Shown one piece after another: positions 1-7,213 of a stretch of 20,005 nt of DNA. Below the pieces are notes generated by a model. The model had not been told where the DNA came from and did not search any database. It saw only the letters and a program-made list of their open reading frames with translations. The first letter of the stretch is position 1; each line of letters opens with the position of its first letter. Position numbers and translations under genes: made by a program. The DNA is from a bacterium (GTDB lineage: Bacteria; Actinomycetota; Acidimicrobiia; Acidimicrobiales; UBA8592): positions 10,407 through 30,411 of the forward strand of contig PATL01000015.1 in the NCBI GenBank assembly GCA_002713605.1, written 5' to 3'.

Positions 1-323
1 TTATCAAAGGGCATTCCGTATCGTTCTTCAATATTTTTCCGGATCTGAGTACCTAAACCCAGGTCAAAGCGGCCCTCAGATAACTGAGCAAGATCCCAAG
101 CAGAAAGGGCGGAAACCATGGGGCTTCTAACAAAAGCTAGAGCAACTCCTGTACGGACATGTAACGTAGACGTTGCTGCTAAAGCAAGAGATGACACGAC
201 ATATGGGTCATGAACCATTTCAGGAATATGTAAAGTATCAAAACCCAAAGACTCGACCCGTCGAGCGTAGTCTTTAACATCACATAATCGCGTTCTAGGA
301 TTGATCCCAGCAACAATCTCCAT
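1..323 (-). CDS. LLM-class (probably F420-dependent) flavin oxidoreductase, 5' part only
   Basis: This is the N-terminal 107 residues of a luciferase-like monooxygenase superfamily protein; the rest lies left of the window. The start is ATG at 323-321, preceded at 5 nt by a good Shine-Dalgarno (AAAGGAG, 329-335). Visible features are the first beta strand (MEIVAGINPRTRLCD), the LGFDTLHIPE segment, the second strand (TSTLHVRTGVAL) and the family hallmark GRFDLGLGTQIRKNIEERYG. That last block closely resembles the TIGR03617 / MSMEG_2256-type F420-dependent oxidoreductases of mycobacteria and other actinobacteria, from memory of the family. Members transfer hydride between a deazaflavin or flavin and an unidentified organic substrate in the cytoplasm. 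F420 use rather than FMN is inferred, not visible. It diverges from the acyl-CoA dehydrogenase at 407 across 83 bp. Confidence 0.88.
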   Translation of the reverse strand, partial: MEIVAGINPRTRLCDVKDYARRVESLGFDTLHIPEMVHDPYVVSSLALAATSTLHVRTGVALAFVRSPMVSALSAWDLAQLSEGRFDLGLGTQIRKNIEERYGMPFD

Positions 324-328
324 TTACG

Positions 329-335
329 CTCCTTT
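329..335 (-). promoter_or_regulatory. Shine-Dalgarno of the LLM oxidoreductase
   Basis: On the minus strand AAAGGAG stands 5 nt before the ATG at 323. It is the strongest canonical ribosome binding site in the window and contrasts with the neighbouring plus-strand gene at 407, which has none. Confidence 0.75.
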
Positions 336-370
336 ATCCCTTCTGTAACAATAGAAGAATTTCTGCTGAG

Positions 371-406
371 TTACTTTTCCGCATAACTTTCAACTAACGT
401 CACATC
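371..406 (+). promoter_or_regulatory. Putative leaderless promoter of the acyl-CoA dehydrogenase
   Basis: A TAnnnT box (TAACGT, 395-400) ends exactly 6 nt before the ATG at 407, and no Shine-Dalgarno is visible. A weak -35-like TTACTT lies at 371-376 with an 18-bp spacer. The spacing would place transcription initiation at or next to the A of the start codon, giving a leaderless mRNA. This is inference from spacing and from the same arrangement at four other starts in the window. Confidence 0.5.
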
Positions 407-1522
407 ATGATCTCATTGATTGAATTTAAACACAATGCCAGAGACTGGCTACAAAATAATCTTGAAGTTGCACCTCCGAACTACGGAGCCATCTTGCCAC
501 CAACGTTAGAAAAGAAAGGTGTTGATTGGCAGAGAAGATTATTTCATGAAGGATGGGCAGGAGTTCACTGGCCTGAAGAATACGGTGGATTAGGGCTTAC
601 ACCTGAGCACCAATCTATTTGGCTTGAAGAATGCGCTCGAGCCGATGTTCCACCATACGTAAATATGGTTGGTGTTGTTCTCGCAGGACAAGGCGTACAA
701 ATTTATGGAACGGATCACCAGAAGGATATCCATCTTCAATCAATTATTGATGCCACACAACTTTGGTGTCAGCTCTTTTCCGAACCTGAATCCGGATCAG
801 ATTTAGGATCACTTCGCACTACCGCTGAACCAGATGGCGATGGATGGGTAGTGAATGGGCAAAAGGTTTGGTGCAGCGGAGGCCGTTACAGCAATTGGGG
901 AATACTTATGGCCCGAACAGACCCTAACTTACCAAAGCATCGCGGTATTAGTTTCTTCCTAATTGATATGCATAGCGATGGAATAGAAACACGGCCTTTG
1001 CGCCAAATGACAGGTCAAGCAGAATTTGATGAAGTATTCTTCACCGATGTTTCGCTCCCTCAAAGCGCACTTCTTGGTCCGCTAAATGGAGGCTGGCACG
1101 TCGGCATGGATATCTTGACAAAGGAAAGAGGCTCAATAGGGGCAGGAGCAATAACCATGCAACGAAGACTAGATAATCTTCAATCACTAGCGAATAAAGA
1201 ACTATCTCACGACAAACGTCAACAACTTGTTCAATTGCTCATCAAAGGCAAAAGCTATCATTACTTAGGTCAACGTCAGGGCCCGGCCGCATCGGTTTCG
1301 TCTTCTTTGAACAAGCTAGGGATCACAGAATTAATGTTTGATATCGCTAACTTACGAGCAGATATTGCTGAAATTGAAGCTCTATTATCTGGGGCTGGAT
1401 CTGACAGCCTCCTTTCGGCACCGGGGGCGAAGATAGCAGGAGGGACTTCACAAATACAAAAGAATATTATTGGTGAGCGGCTACTCGGCCTCCCAAAGGA
1501 ACCTAACCCCAACCAACTGTAA
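407..1522 (+). CDS. Acyl-CoA dehydrogenase (FadE-type)
   Basis: A flavoprotein of 371 aa predicted to oxidise an acyl-CoA at C2-C3 with FAD, in the cytoplasm. The N-terminal helical domain (about 1-115) contains HWPEEYGGLG (54-63). The first family signature QLFSEPESGSDLG is at 122-134, the beta domain spans about 120-225, and the C-terminal helical domain ends with the second signature GGTSQIQKNIIGERLLGLP at 345-363. Length is normal. The position that holds the catalytic Glu in MCAD-type enzymes (Y-E-G-T) is Gly here (AGGTSQ). Glu240 in TKERG may be the base, as in enzymes that use a helix-G glutamate, but I infer this. Some actinobacterial FadE proteins work as heterotetramers with a second subunit, and none is encoded nearby. 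The start is ATG without a Shine-Dalgarno. The stop TAA abuts the stop of selO. The kinase at 3207 suggests that phosphorylated hydroxyacyl-CoA could be the substrate. Confidence 0.93.
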   Translation: MISLIEFKHNARDWLQNNLEVAPPNYGAILPPTLEKKGVDWQRRLFHEGWAGVHWPEEYGGLGLTPEHQSIWLEECARADVPPYVNMVGVVLAGQGVQIYGTDHQKDIHLQSIIDATQLWCQLFSEPESGSDLGSLRTTAEPDGDGWVVNGQKVWCSGGRYSNWGILMARTDPNLPKHRGISFFLIDMHSDGIETRPLRQMTGQAEFDEVFFTDVSLPQSALLGPLNGGWHVGMDILTKERGSIGAGAITMQRRLDNLQSLANKELSHDKRQQLVQLLIKGKSYHYLGQRQGPAASVSSSLNKLGITELMFDIANLRADIAEIEALLSGAGSDSLLSAPGAKIAGGTSQIQKNIIGERLLGLPKEPNPNQL

Positions 1523-3142
1523 TTAGCTACTGCAACTGAGCATTGAACACCCGGCTCGATCTTTTGCCCAATCAGGACGCTTCATAAACCATTTATCAAA
1601 TTCTGGCTGGTCGTCATAAGGGTTCTTGAGCATTGTTTGGAGATCATAAAGCATGTTGAGGTCACCCTGCTCCGCAGAATCTATCGCTAGTTGAGCCAAA
1701 TAATTTCTCAGCACATACTTTGGATTAACTTGATTCATTTGTTCTCTTCGTTGTCCATCAGAAACACCCTGATTACGTAGTGCATCACAATAATTTTCGA
1801 TCCAGATGCGAAGAGACTCCCAATGTAGTTCAGGCTTAGATGCAGGTTCGTAGTAGGCGCTCTTAAGAAGAGTGGATATTTCATCAAAACTGATGCTAGA
1901 ACCCACCGTTATAGAAGATAAGGAGCGGAAAAAAATAGTCATGTCTATTTCTCCTGTTTCGAGAATGGAAAATAAATCTGTAATTACTCGTTGTGATAGA
2001 TCCGAACTATGTTCAACCAATCCCAACTTGGCAGCTACCATATCCGCCCAATTTCGTGAAAAGATTTCTTCATACTCGTCTAAAGCTTCTTGTAACGGCT
2101 TAACATCGCCCACTACCGGATAAATAGCATTAGCTAACTGAGCTAAGTTCCAATGACCCACAGCGGGTTGATTGCGAAATCGGTATCGGCGTTGGTGCCG
2201 GTCAGTGGTATTAGGCGTCCAATCCGGATCGAAATCATCGATCCATCCGTACGGTCCATAATCAATAGTAAGTCCATGTATTGACATATTGTCTGTATTC
2301 ATAACCCCGTGTACGAAACCAACACGTTGCCAATGAGCCATTAGCACAGCTGTAGAGGAAACGACTTCTCTGAAAAAATTGACATATTTTTCAGGTGAAT
2401 TATCACTGATTTCAGGAAAGTGATGTTTGATTGTGAAGTCAAGCAAAGTCCTTAATCCATCAATATCTTCACGAGCAGAAAAGATTTCAAAGTTCCCAAA
2501 TCTAATAAATGATTCAGCTACACGACACACAACCGCACCGATTTCTTCAGCGAGGTTTCCATCGTAAAACATATCTCGAACGACGTTGTCTCCGGTACTA
2601 CAAAGGCTAAGCGCACGCGTGGTAGGGACGTGGAGGTGGTGCATAGCCTCACTGCATAAATACTCTCTGATGGAAGACCGAAGGACTGCCCTTCCATCAC
2701 CACTTCGAGAATACGGTGTAGGCCCAGCTCCCTTCAACTGAAGCATGTAACTGTTTGAATCTATTCCTGTAACTTGCCCTAAATTGATTGCTCTTCCATC
2801 ACCGAGTTGTCCAGCCCAATTCCCAAATTGATGTCCCCCGTAGCACATTGCGTGTGGATCCATATCCGAAGTAATCGCATTTCCAGAAAAGATTTCTGCA
2901 AATTCAGTAGAGTCTGCAACATCGTTCGATATGCCAAGCAATAAACGAACTTCTTCGGATACGACAAGGGTTTTCGGATCAGCTGTTGGAGTGGGAAAAA
3001 CTCTTGAATAGTATGCATCATGAACTTGACGGCGAGTATTAGTAAGCTCTTGATCCCCTTGTAATTCACTTGTGAAGGGGTTACCAAAGGTCAGGTCTCT
3101 TAATTTAACTTGTCGTATTTGTGGTTCAGGCTTCTCCGTCAA
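1523..3142 (-). CDS. selO: Protein adenylyltransferase SelO (YdiU/UPF0061 family)
   Basis: A pseudokinase-fold protein of 539 aa. Known SelO proteins bind ATP in flipped orientation and AMPylate Ser/Thr/Tyr of target proteins, in a redox- and stress-linked role. The family blocks are all present: CYGGHQFGNWAGQLGDGRA (100-118), LQLKGAGPTPYSRSGDGRA with probable ATP-binding Lys137 (134-152), VHGVMNTDN with Asp284-Asn285, and TIDYGPYGWIDDFDP with metal-binding Asp294. The C-terminus, CSMLSCSS, has cysteine at the place where many eukaryotic homologues carry selenocysteine (CUSS); E. coli YdiU ends similarly in SCSS. The start appears to be TTG (3142-3140), because an in-frame TAG lies 5 codons upstream and conserved N-terminal family sequence begins close after it. 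A purine-rich AAGGGAAG may serve as ribosome site. It stands alone between convergent and divergent neighbours, so function is inferred from family alone. Confidence 0.96.
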   Translation of the reverse strand: MTEKPEPQIRQVKLRDLTFGNPFTSELQGDQELTNTRRQVHDAYYSRVFPTPTADPKTLVVSEEVRLLLGISNDVADSTEFAEIFSGNAITSDMDPHAMCYGGHQFGNWAGQLGDGRAINLGQVTGIDSNSYMLQLKGAGPTPYSRSGDGRAVLRSSIREYLCSEAMHHLHVPTTRALSLCSTGDNVVRDMFYDGNLAEEIGAVVCRVAESFIRFGNFEIFSAREDIDGLRTLLDFTIKHHFPEISDNSPEKYVNFFREVVSSTAVLMAHWQRVGFVHGVMNTDNMSIHGLTIDYGPYGWIDDFDPDWTPNTTDRHQRRYRFRNQPAVGHWNLAQLANAIYPVVGDVKPLQEALDEYEEIFSRNWADMVAAKLGLVEHSSDLSQRVITDLFSILETGEIDMTIFFRSLSSITVGSSISFDEISTLLKSAYYEPASKPELHWESLRIWIENYCDALRNQGVSDGQRREQMNQVNPKYVLRNYLAQLAIDSAEQGDLNMLYDLQTMLKNPYDDQPEFDKWFMKRPDWAKDRAGCSMLSCSS

Positions 3143-3170
3143 ATTCTTCCCTTTCTAGCTTCTACGATAG

Positions 3171-3206
3171 TTCGCAAAAACCGTTGTCACCATCTACGAT
3201 CAGTCT
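3171..3206 (+). promoter_or_regulatory. Putative leaderless promoter of the ACAD10/11-type kinase
   Basis: TACGAT (3195-3200) is followed by exactly 6 nt and then the GTG start at 3207, with no Shine-Dalgarno. A -35-like TTCGCA (3171-3176) sits 18 bp upstream of the box. The arrangement matches that at 407, 5953, 13669 and 16549. It also supports GTG 3207 as the true start. Confidence 0.5.
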
Positions 3207-4307
3207 GTGTGGAAACATGAAGATGTAGATCCATTTAGCGATGAGCCTGAACCTGAGACAGCAGTTGTGCGAGCTGGCGAAGATTTAGATTGGGAAACAG
3301 TTGAATCATTTCTTCGGGACTCTCTACCGCAAGAGATAGATACCACTGGAAAATTTGATGTCCACCAATTTCCCAATGGTGCAGCGAACCTAACATACCT
3401 AGTTTCATTTGGGTCAACTGAACTTGTTTTGAGACGACCTCCATTTGGGAATTTAGCCCCCGGAGCTCATGATATGGCAAGAGAATATAGAGTCCTATCA
3501 AAACTTTGGGAGATATTTCCAAAGGCGCCTCGCGCATATCTATTCTGCGATGATGAGACCGTTGCTGGTGCCGAAATGTTTGTTATGGAACGCCGCGTCG
3601 GTGAAGTAATACGTGGAATTATTCCTCGTTCAATGAGGCATCATGACCGTTTAGGGAACCGAATTGGTTGTGCATTAGCCGCAGCAATTGCCGAATTTCA
3701 TGCATTAAACCCAACTGATATAGAGCTGGAAACCTTAGGGAAGCCGGATGGCTTTGTACTGCGACAAGTTGAGGGATGGAAAAAAAGATGGGATCTAGTT
3801 TCTGATGAAAGATACCACCATGGAATGAATGACGTATACGGTGCCTTGATATCTGATTTACCAGAACCTCAACGAGTAGCGTTCGTGCATAACGACCTCA
3901 AACTTGACAATTGCATGTTCGAAGCAGATAACCCAGATGAAGTGCACGCAATATTTGACTGGGATATGACGACACTGGGGGACCCCCTCATTGATTTTGG
4001 AACGCTACTAAATTATTGGCCTGATCCCGACGATGATCCTGACGTTGTCAGAGGAGGTCATTCCGGGCTTAATCAAATGGGTCTGCCAAGCAGGTCACAA
4101 ATGACAGAATACTATGCAGAGAAATCTTCACTAGACCTATCAAATATTCATTGGTATGAGGCATTTGCACAATGGAAAACAGCAACTGTGCTCCAGCAAC
4201 TGCATTATCGGTGGAAAGTTGGAGATAGCACAGACGAACGCATGGCAACCATTGCTGATGGCCTACCGCGCTTCATGCAAAAAGCTGAAGGCCTGCTCAG
4301 TATGTAG
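3207..4307 (+). CDS. ACAD10/11- and LvaA-like phosphotransferase (APH superfamily; possible 4-hydroxyacyl-CoA kinase)
   Basis: A soluble kinase of 366 aa in the aminoglycoside-phosphotransferase fold (PF01636). The N-lobe includes FPNGAANLTYLV (55-66) and LVLRRPPFGNLAPGAHDMAREY (74-94), a block I associate with the kinase domain of ACAD10/ACAD11 and bacterial relatives. The catalytic loop is HNDLKLDN (228-235, Asp230 and Asn235), and the metal-binding Asp251 lies in IFDWDMTTLGDPLIDFG. In family members whose function is known (LvaA of Pseudomonas putida, mammalian ACAD10/11) the domain phosphorylates the hydroxyl of 4-hydroxyacyl-CoA so that an acyl-CoA dehydrogenase can eliminate the phosphate. 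Here an acyl-CoA dehydrogenase (407) and an acyl-CoA synthetase (4309) lie nearby, so the same role is plausible but inferred. Antibiotic resistance is unlikely. The start is GTG, 20 codons before an alternative GTG at 3267. It is convergent with the next gene, 1 nt apart. Confidence 0.9.
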   Translation: MWKHEDVDPFSDEPEPETAVVRAGEDLDWETVESFLRDSLPQEIDTTGKFDVHQFPNGAANLTYLVSFGSTELVLRRPPFGNLAPGAHDMAREYRVLSKLWEIFPKAPRAYLFCDDETVAGAEMFVMERRVGEVIRGIIPRSMRHHDRLGNRIGCALAAAIAEFHALNPTDIELETLGKPDGFVLRQVEGWKKRWDLVSDERYHHGMNDVYGALISDLPEPQRVAFVHNDLKLDNCMFEADNPDEVHAIFDWDMTTLGDPLIDFGTLLNYWPDPDDDPDVVRGGHSGLNQMGLPSRSQMTEYYAEKSSLDLSNIHWYEAFAQWKTATVLQQLHYRWKVGDSTDERMATIADGLPRFMQKAEGLLSM

Positions 4308-4308
4308 A

Positions 4309-5847
4309 TTATTCCTCAGCGTCGTAGCTGTATAGCTCTCGGAGCTCTCGTTTGAGAATCTTCCCGCTTGCATTACGAGGAATCACATCAATAAACTCAA
4401 CAGCCTTCACCGTCTTAAATGGAGCTAACTTCCCTTCACAGTGGCTGATCACGTCATCTGCTGTAAGTGAGTCATCTGCACGAACGATCACAGCTAGCGG
4501 TGATTCACCCCACTTCTGAGACGGAATTCCAATAACTCCAGCGTCGTTGATTTTTTCATGAGCCAGTAACACATTTTCAATTTCAGCTGGATAAACATTT
4601 TCTCCACCAGAAATCAACATATCTTTCACTCGGTCGACGATCGTCACGAAACCATCCTCGTCCATCGTTGCTACATCTCCTGTTTTGAGCCACCCATCAA
4701 CGAGAGTTTCTGCATTCGCCTCAGGCCTGTTCCAATAACCAACCATTATATGGGGACCTTTCACCTCGACTTCTCCAGCTTCACCATGGGGGCACTCGTT
4801 GCCTTGATCATCTACGACACGTACTTCAGTAAAAGTAAACGCCTTTCCTGTCGATCCCGCCCGTGTAACCGCATCTTCTGAAGAAATAATGCAAGCAGGT
4901 CCACAGGTTTCGGTTAAACCGTAAACTTGATGAATTTCAATTCCCATATTCGTATAGGTCTCAATTAAAGATACGGGAACTGGAGCAGCACCACTAATAA
5001 CATTCCGCAATGTTGAATGGTCGTGATTATCGGCATCAAATGTCAGCAACATGAATTGGAGCATAACTGGAACCATCAAGGTTGTATTGATTCTTTCATC
5101 CCTTATCAAATCCCAAGACGCAGCAGGATCAAATGCCTTCATTAGAGTAATTGAGCCACCAACAAAGACAGATGTAATAACAGGAGTGAGTGCACCAACG
5201 TGGAATAAAGGTAAAGCATTCAGGAACCTGTCAAAGTGCTGCATATCTGCAGTTGTCGCATTTGTAATGTTCGCCCACAAAACCGTGTTGTGACTATGCA
5301 TTACCCCCTTAGGCAAACCAGTAGTACCGGACGTGTACATGATGAAAACAAGGTCATCGTCACCTCCAGATGCCTCGGGTTCAGCAGCACTCGAAGATGA
5401 CATCCAGTCGTTGTAATCAATAGCACCTTCGATTGTTTCACCATCTACTTGGATAAAGGTCGTAATATCTGTCTTATCGCCACGGCTTCGAAGTTCAGTT
5501 ACTACCTCAGAAAAATCTTCACTGAAAAGAAGAACCGTAACTCCGGCATCATGAAGGATAAATTCAAGTTCATCAGCAACTAGCCGCCAATTTAATGGAA
5601 CATTTACACCTCCGATCTTTGCAACCGCAAAGAAGGACTCAATGAATTCTTTTCCGTTCATCAAGAGAAGCCCAACACGATCTCCATGTGAGACTCCTGA
5701 GTCGACAAGAGAATGAGCGACTTGATTTGATCGATCATTAAGTTCTCGATACGACAGTCGGGTCTCGCTAGCAGGTTCATATACCGCTTCCAACCCACTG
5801 TCTCTACGGGCTCTATTAGTCAGGAAATTTCCTATATTCTGTGGCAT
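4309..5847 (-). CDS. AMP-forming acyl-CoA synthetase (FadD-like)
   Basis: A ligase of 512 aa that makes an acyl-CoA from a carboxylic acid, ATP and CoA through an acyl-AMP. It carries the full ANL-superfamily motif set: P-loop YTSGTTGLPKG (171-181), YGLTE (309-313), TGD (389-391), hinge DRVKDMLISGGENVYP (405-420) and the C-terminal adenylation Lys496 in NASGKILKREL. The general layout resembles medium/long-chain fatty-acid or aryl-acid synthetases; the acyl group cannot be read from the sequence. I chose ATG 5847 (MPQNIGNFL) over an upstream in-frame GTG at 5907. A strong GAAGGGGG lies 5 nt before this ATG, a credible promoter lies inside the would-be extension, and family members begin this way. 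It could supply acyl-CoA for the dehydrogenase and kinase upstream. Confidence 0.94.
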   Translation of the reverse strand: MPQNIGNFLTNRARRDSGLEAVYEPASETRLSYRELNDRSNQVAHSLVDSGVSHGDRVGLLLMNGKEFIESFFAVAKIGGVNVPLNWRLVADELEFILHDAGVTVLLFSEDFSEVVTELRSRGDKTDITTFIQVDGETIEGAIDYNDWMSSSSAAEPEASGGDDDLVFIMYTSGTTGLPKGVMHSHNTVLWANITNATTADMQHFDRFLNALPLFHVGALTPVITSVFVGGSITLMKAFDPAASWDLIRDERINTTLMVPVMLQFMLLTFDADNHDHSTLRNVISGAAPVPVSLIETYTNMGIEIHQVYGLTETCGPACIISSEDAVTRAGSTGKAFTFTEVRVVDDQGNECPHGEAGEVEVKGPHIMVGYWNRPEANAETLVDGWLKTGDVATMDEDGFVTIVDRVKDMLISGGENVYPAEIENVLLAHEKINDAGVIGIPSQKWGESPLAVIVRADDSLTADDVISHCEGKLAPFKTVKAVEFIDVIPRNASGKILKRELRELYSYDAEE

Positions 5848-5898
5848 GTCTACCCCCTTCACTAAAAACATCATAACGGCATCAAAGCAATCTGAAAA
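5848..5898 (-). promoter_or_regulatory. Promoter and Shine-Dalgarno of the acyl-CoA synthetase
   Basis: On the minus strand, TTTTCA (5898-5893), a 17-bp spacer, and TATGAT (5875-5870, 5 of 6 to consensus) form a recognisable sigma70-type promoter. It would give a leader of about 15 nt with GAAGGGGG (5860-5853) 5 nt before the ATG at 5847. This settles the start codon. Confidence 0.6.
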
Positions 5899-5915
5899 TT
5901 CTTCCACACATCCGA

Positions 5916-5952
5916 TTCACAAATTCATTGAAGTAAACGGTAAGGTTCATTT
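5916..5952 (+). promoter_or_regulatory. Putative leaderless promoter of the lldD-like gene
   Basis: TAAGGT (5941-5946), then exactly 6 nt, then the ATG at 5953. A -35-like TTCACA (5 of 6 to TTGACA) lies at 5916-5921 with a 19-bp spacer. TAAGG could also be read as a weak Shine-Dalgarno, so leaderless initiation is less certain here than at 407. Confidence 0.45.
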
Positions 5953-7203
5953 ATGTTCAGATCTCTCAAGGATGTGCTTAGGTTTAAACGGTTTGAAAAG
6001 AACCCTGCACAACGTCGACTAAATAAAGCGGCGAACATTTCCGATCTAAGAACTATCGCACAGCGGCGGCTACCAGGAGGGGTCTTTGACTATATAGATG
6101 GGGCAGCAGAAGATGAAAGAACGTTACGCGATAATGTCTCAGCATTTTCTAACTACAGATTTAAACCCAGAGTACTGCGTGATGTATCAAACATTGATAG
6201 TTCATCCAAAATACTTGGAACAGCAACGCCGTTTCCACTGATATGCGCACCCACAGGCTTTACTCGGATCGCACACTCTGACGGGGAATTAGCGGTAAGT
6301 AGATCTGCTGCAAGGGCAGAAATACCATTCTCATTATCTACAATGGCGACGAGATCAATCGAAGAAATACACGAGACAACGAAACAGTTGAGTGAAGCGC
6401 AAAATCTTACTCCCAGAAACTGGTTTCAAGTCTATGTTTGGAAAGACAGAGGTTTATTGAAAGATCTTTTAGAGAGAGCAAAAGAAGCTAATTATGAAGC
6501 AATCGTCATCACTGTTGATACAGCAGTTCTCGGCCGAAGAGAACGCGATGTCAGAAGAGGGTTTACTCTCCCTCCACAACTCGGGATCAGTACTATCGTT
6601 GACGGAGTCAGAAATCCAGGATGGACTTGGGACTTCGTAACTAATGAACCAATAAGATTCGCAAACGTTGTAGGAAAATCAACAGATGATGGAAGCACTG
6701 CTGTTTCCCTAGCAGACCACGTCAACGCACAGTTTGATCAATCTCTCTCATGGGATGATATTGAGTGGTTCAAGCAACATTGGGATCGAAAAATTGTTCT
6801 GAAGGGAATCCAAACAATCGAAGATGCCAAATTGTCTGTTCAGCATGGTGTTGATGCAATAGCATTATCAAACCATGGGGGTAGACAATTAGATGATGCA
6901 CCAAACCCAATTGATTTAGTTAAACCGGTATCTGATGAATTGGGTGGTGAAGTTGAAATTTTTTGCGACGGTGGTATCAGAAGAGGAAGTGACATTGTTA
7001 AGGCAATCGCACTAGGAGCTGATGCGTGCATGATCGGTCGGCCATTTCTTTACGGTTTAGGTACCGCTGGAGAAAAAGGTATTGATTGGGTGCTTAATTT
7101 TCTCAAGCAGGGAATGCATCAAACAATGGCGCTATTAGGAGCGAAAAGCCTAACCGACTTACATCCAGAGCTGATAGAGCCTAGGCATCAATTTCACTCT
7201 TAA
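5953..7203 (+). CDS. lldD: FMN-dependent alpha-hydroxy-acid dehydrogenase, LldD2-like (probable L-lactate dehydrogenase)
   Basis: A TIM-barrel flavoprotein of 416 aa that oxidises an L-2-hydroxy acid, probably L-lactate, to the 2-oxo acid. The active-site signature SNHGGRQLD is at 306-314, with catalytic His308 and carboxylate-binding Arg311. Flavin contacts include the PTGFTR block (100-105), Lys284 and DGGIRRGSD (339-347), and GR (362-363) contacts the phosphate. The N-terminal stretch before FDYIDGAAEDE resembles mycobacterial LldD2 (Rv1872c) more than the mycofactocin protein MftD, which lacks the R-Q-L part of the signature. A segment around 141-156 is several residues longer than I recall in LldD2. 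No membrane anchor is visible and no mycofactocin genes are adjacent. Glycolate or another 2-hydroxy acid remains possible. It is divergent from the acyl-CoA synthetase and convergent with the MFS gene, with a 10-bp gap. Confidence 0.93.
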   Translation: MFRSLKDVLRFKRFEKNPAQRRLNKAANISDLRTIAQRRLPGGVFDYIDGAAEDERTLRDNVSAFSNYRFKPRVLRDVSNIDSSSKILGTATPFPLICAPTGFTRIAHSDGELAVSRSAARAEIPFSLSTMATRSIEEIHETTKQLSEAQNLTPRNWFQVYVWKDRGLLKDLLERAKEANYEAIVITVDTAVLGRRERDVRRGFTLPPQLGISTIVDGVRNPGWTWDFVTNEPIRFANVVGKSTDDGSTAVSLADHVNAQFDQSLSWDDIEWFKQHWDRKIVLKGIQTIEDAKLSVQHGVDAIALSNHGGRQLDDAPNPIDLVKPVSDELGGEVEIFCDGGIRRGSDIVKAIALGADACMIGRPFLYGLGTAGEKGIDWVLNFLKQGMHQTMALLGAKSLTDLHPELIEPRHQFHS

Positions 7204-7213
7204 TACATACCGT

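Noticed and set aside
3207..4307. Aminoglycoside resistance kinase
   Set aside because: The APH fold is present, but N-lobe and linker segments match the ACAD10/11-like kinases and the neighbours are acyl-CoA enzymes.
5848..5907. GTG start at 5907 that would lengthen the acyl-CoA synthetase by 20 residues
   Set aside because: A good promoter (TTTTCA-17-TATGAT) lies within this stretch, and a strong GAAGGGGG precedes ATG 5847, where family members normally begin.
5953..7203. Mycofactocin protein MftD
   Set aside because: The active-site signature is the full SNHGGRQLD, the N-terminus is LldD2-like, and no mftA-F genes are adjacent.
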